From CAWJHE01 sp964614855 (lineage in GTDB: Bacteria; Chloroflexota; Anaerolineae; Anaerolineales; UBA4823): a DNA stretch of 42,850 bases. The notes beneath the pieces were generated by a model that did no database searches, was not told where the DNA came from, and worked only from the letters and a program-made list of their open reading frames with translations. Position 1 is the first letter of the stretch. Every line of letters starts with the position of its first letter. This document shows positions 42,586 to 42,850 of the stretch, piece by piece. The position numbers were made by a program, and so were the translations under genes. The stretch spans positions 1 through 42,850 of the forward strand of contig CAZTMX010000005.1 in the NCBI GenBank assembly GCA_964614855.1, read 5' to 3'.

Positions 42586-42635
42586 ATAAAGAACCAATTT
42601 TAGTGAAATCAGATTTTTAAAGGTGGTATTGCGTT

Positions 42636-42850
42636 ATGGCGAATAATCGTGCCGACAAGATCCTGGAAAAATTCTCCACCGAATGTATCCAATGCGGTAT
42701 ATGCATCAATACCTGCTCGCTTTTAGAGAAAGTGGGTTTGACACCTGGTGAGATCGCTGATATGGTATTGCAGGGCACATCGGATGAAGACACAGTGCGT
42801 GCAATCCAATGCTGTGCCTTGTGCGGAAAGTGCGGAGAGGATTGCCTGGT
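42636..42850 (+). CDS. HdrC/GlpC-like 4Fe-4S protein (N-terminal part, truncated by window end)
   Basis: The frame starts at ATG 42636 after AAAGGTGG and runs off the window. The 71 visible residues contain ECIQCGICINTCS and, ~40 residues later, CCALCGKCGEDC, the two cluster motifs of HdrC/GlpC-type iron-sulfur subunits. In those proteins a CCG domain often follows; it is outside the window. The position after the molybdoenzyme complex suggests another electron-transfer partner, with its own probable promoter. Confidence 0.85.
   Translation, partial: MANNRADKILEKFSTECIQCGICINTCSLLEKVGLTPGEIADMVLQGTSDEDTVRAIQCCALCGKCGEDCL

Overview
The window looks like chromosomal DNA of an anaerobic bacterium built around molybdenum/tungsten bis-pterin enzymes, multiheme cytochromes and iron-sulfur electron transfer. 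The gene repertoire (Tat-linked DmsABC-type complex, small cytoplasmic molybdoenzyme/ferredoxin pairs, a glycine-rich RRM protein, a zinc-ribbon/proline-rich protein, a lipoprotein cytochrome that suggests a single-membrane envelope) resembles Chloroflexota/Anaerolineae-like genomes. That placement is inference from gene style; there is no rRNA or other marker gene here.

Region 1 (about 1-11.3 kb, all + strand) is a respiratory module. It holds the C-terminal part of a DmsA-like molybdopterin subunit, a four-cluster DmsB-like ferredoxin, a DmsC/NrfD-like membrane anchor, two multiheme cytochromes that each carry CxxCK as well as CxxCH motifs, and a membrane-anchored monoheme protein. These are followed by a TorD-family chaperone, a multi-cluster Fe-S protein, a radical SAM protein, and TatC plus TatA. 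Catalytic subunits, electron carriers, the folding chaperone and the export machinery are thus encoded together. A GNAT remnant follows.

Region 2 (about 11.6-20.8 kb) is a catabolic island for cyclic and linear ureides or amides. It encodes a serine beta-lactamase-fold hydrolase, a nitrilase-superfamily amidase, a hydantoinase/dihydropyrimidinase, an M20 carbamoylase/allantoate-amidohydrolase-type enzyme, an SDR, an ATZ/TRZ-type deaminase and a recognisable allantoinase. A flavin-reductase-domain protein lies convergent to it.

Region 3 (about 20.9-27.7 kb, minus strand) holds a small polytopic membrane protein, an RRM RNA-binding protein, a molybdenum-cofactor-sulfurase-like class V aminotransferase and an asymmetric heterodimeric ABC exporter. 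Divergent from the exporter is a regulator that fuses a MerR-type and a TetR-type DNA-binding domain.

Region 4 (about 28.9-36.3 kb) has two paralogous units, each a ~720-residue cytoplasmic-type molybdo/tungsto-enzyme followed by a ~112-residue two-cluster ferredoxin. Between them lie a PPOX-family protein, a decayed haloacid-dehalogenase fragment and a second MerR-TetR fusion regulator. That regulator is divergent from the second enzyme, whose promoter carries a 32-bp dyad.

Region 5 (about 36.4-42.85 kb) holds an unusual SDR, a zinc-ribbon protein and a PhnP-like metallo-beta-lactamase. A third, acetylene-hydratase-like molybdoenzyme follows, this one with a four-cluster ferredoxin and an NrfD-type anchor. 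The window ends in the start of an HdrC/GlpC-like Fe-S protein.

The most notable features are the MerR-TetR fusion regulators, the three acetylene-hydratase-like enzymes with different electron-transfer partners, and the CxxCK multiheme pair linked to a DMSO-reductase-type complex. No tRNA, rRNA, CRISPR array or insertion sequence was recognised.
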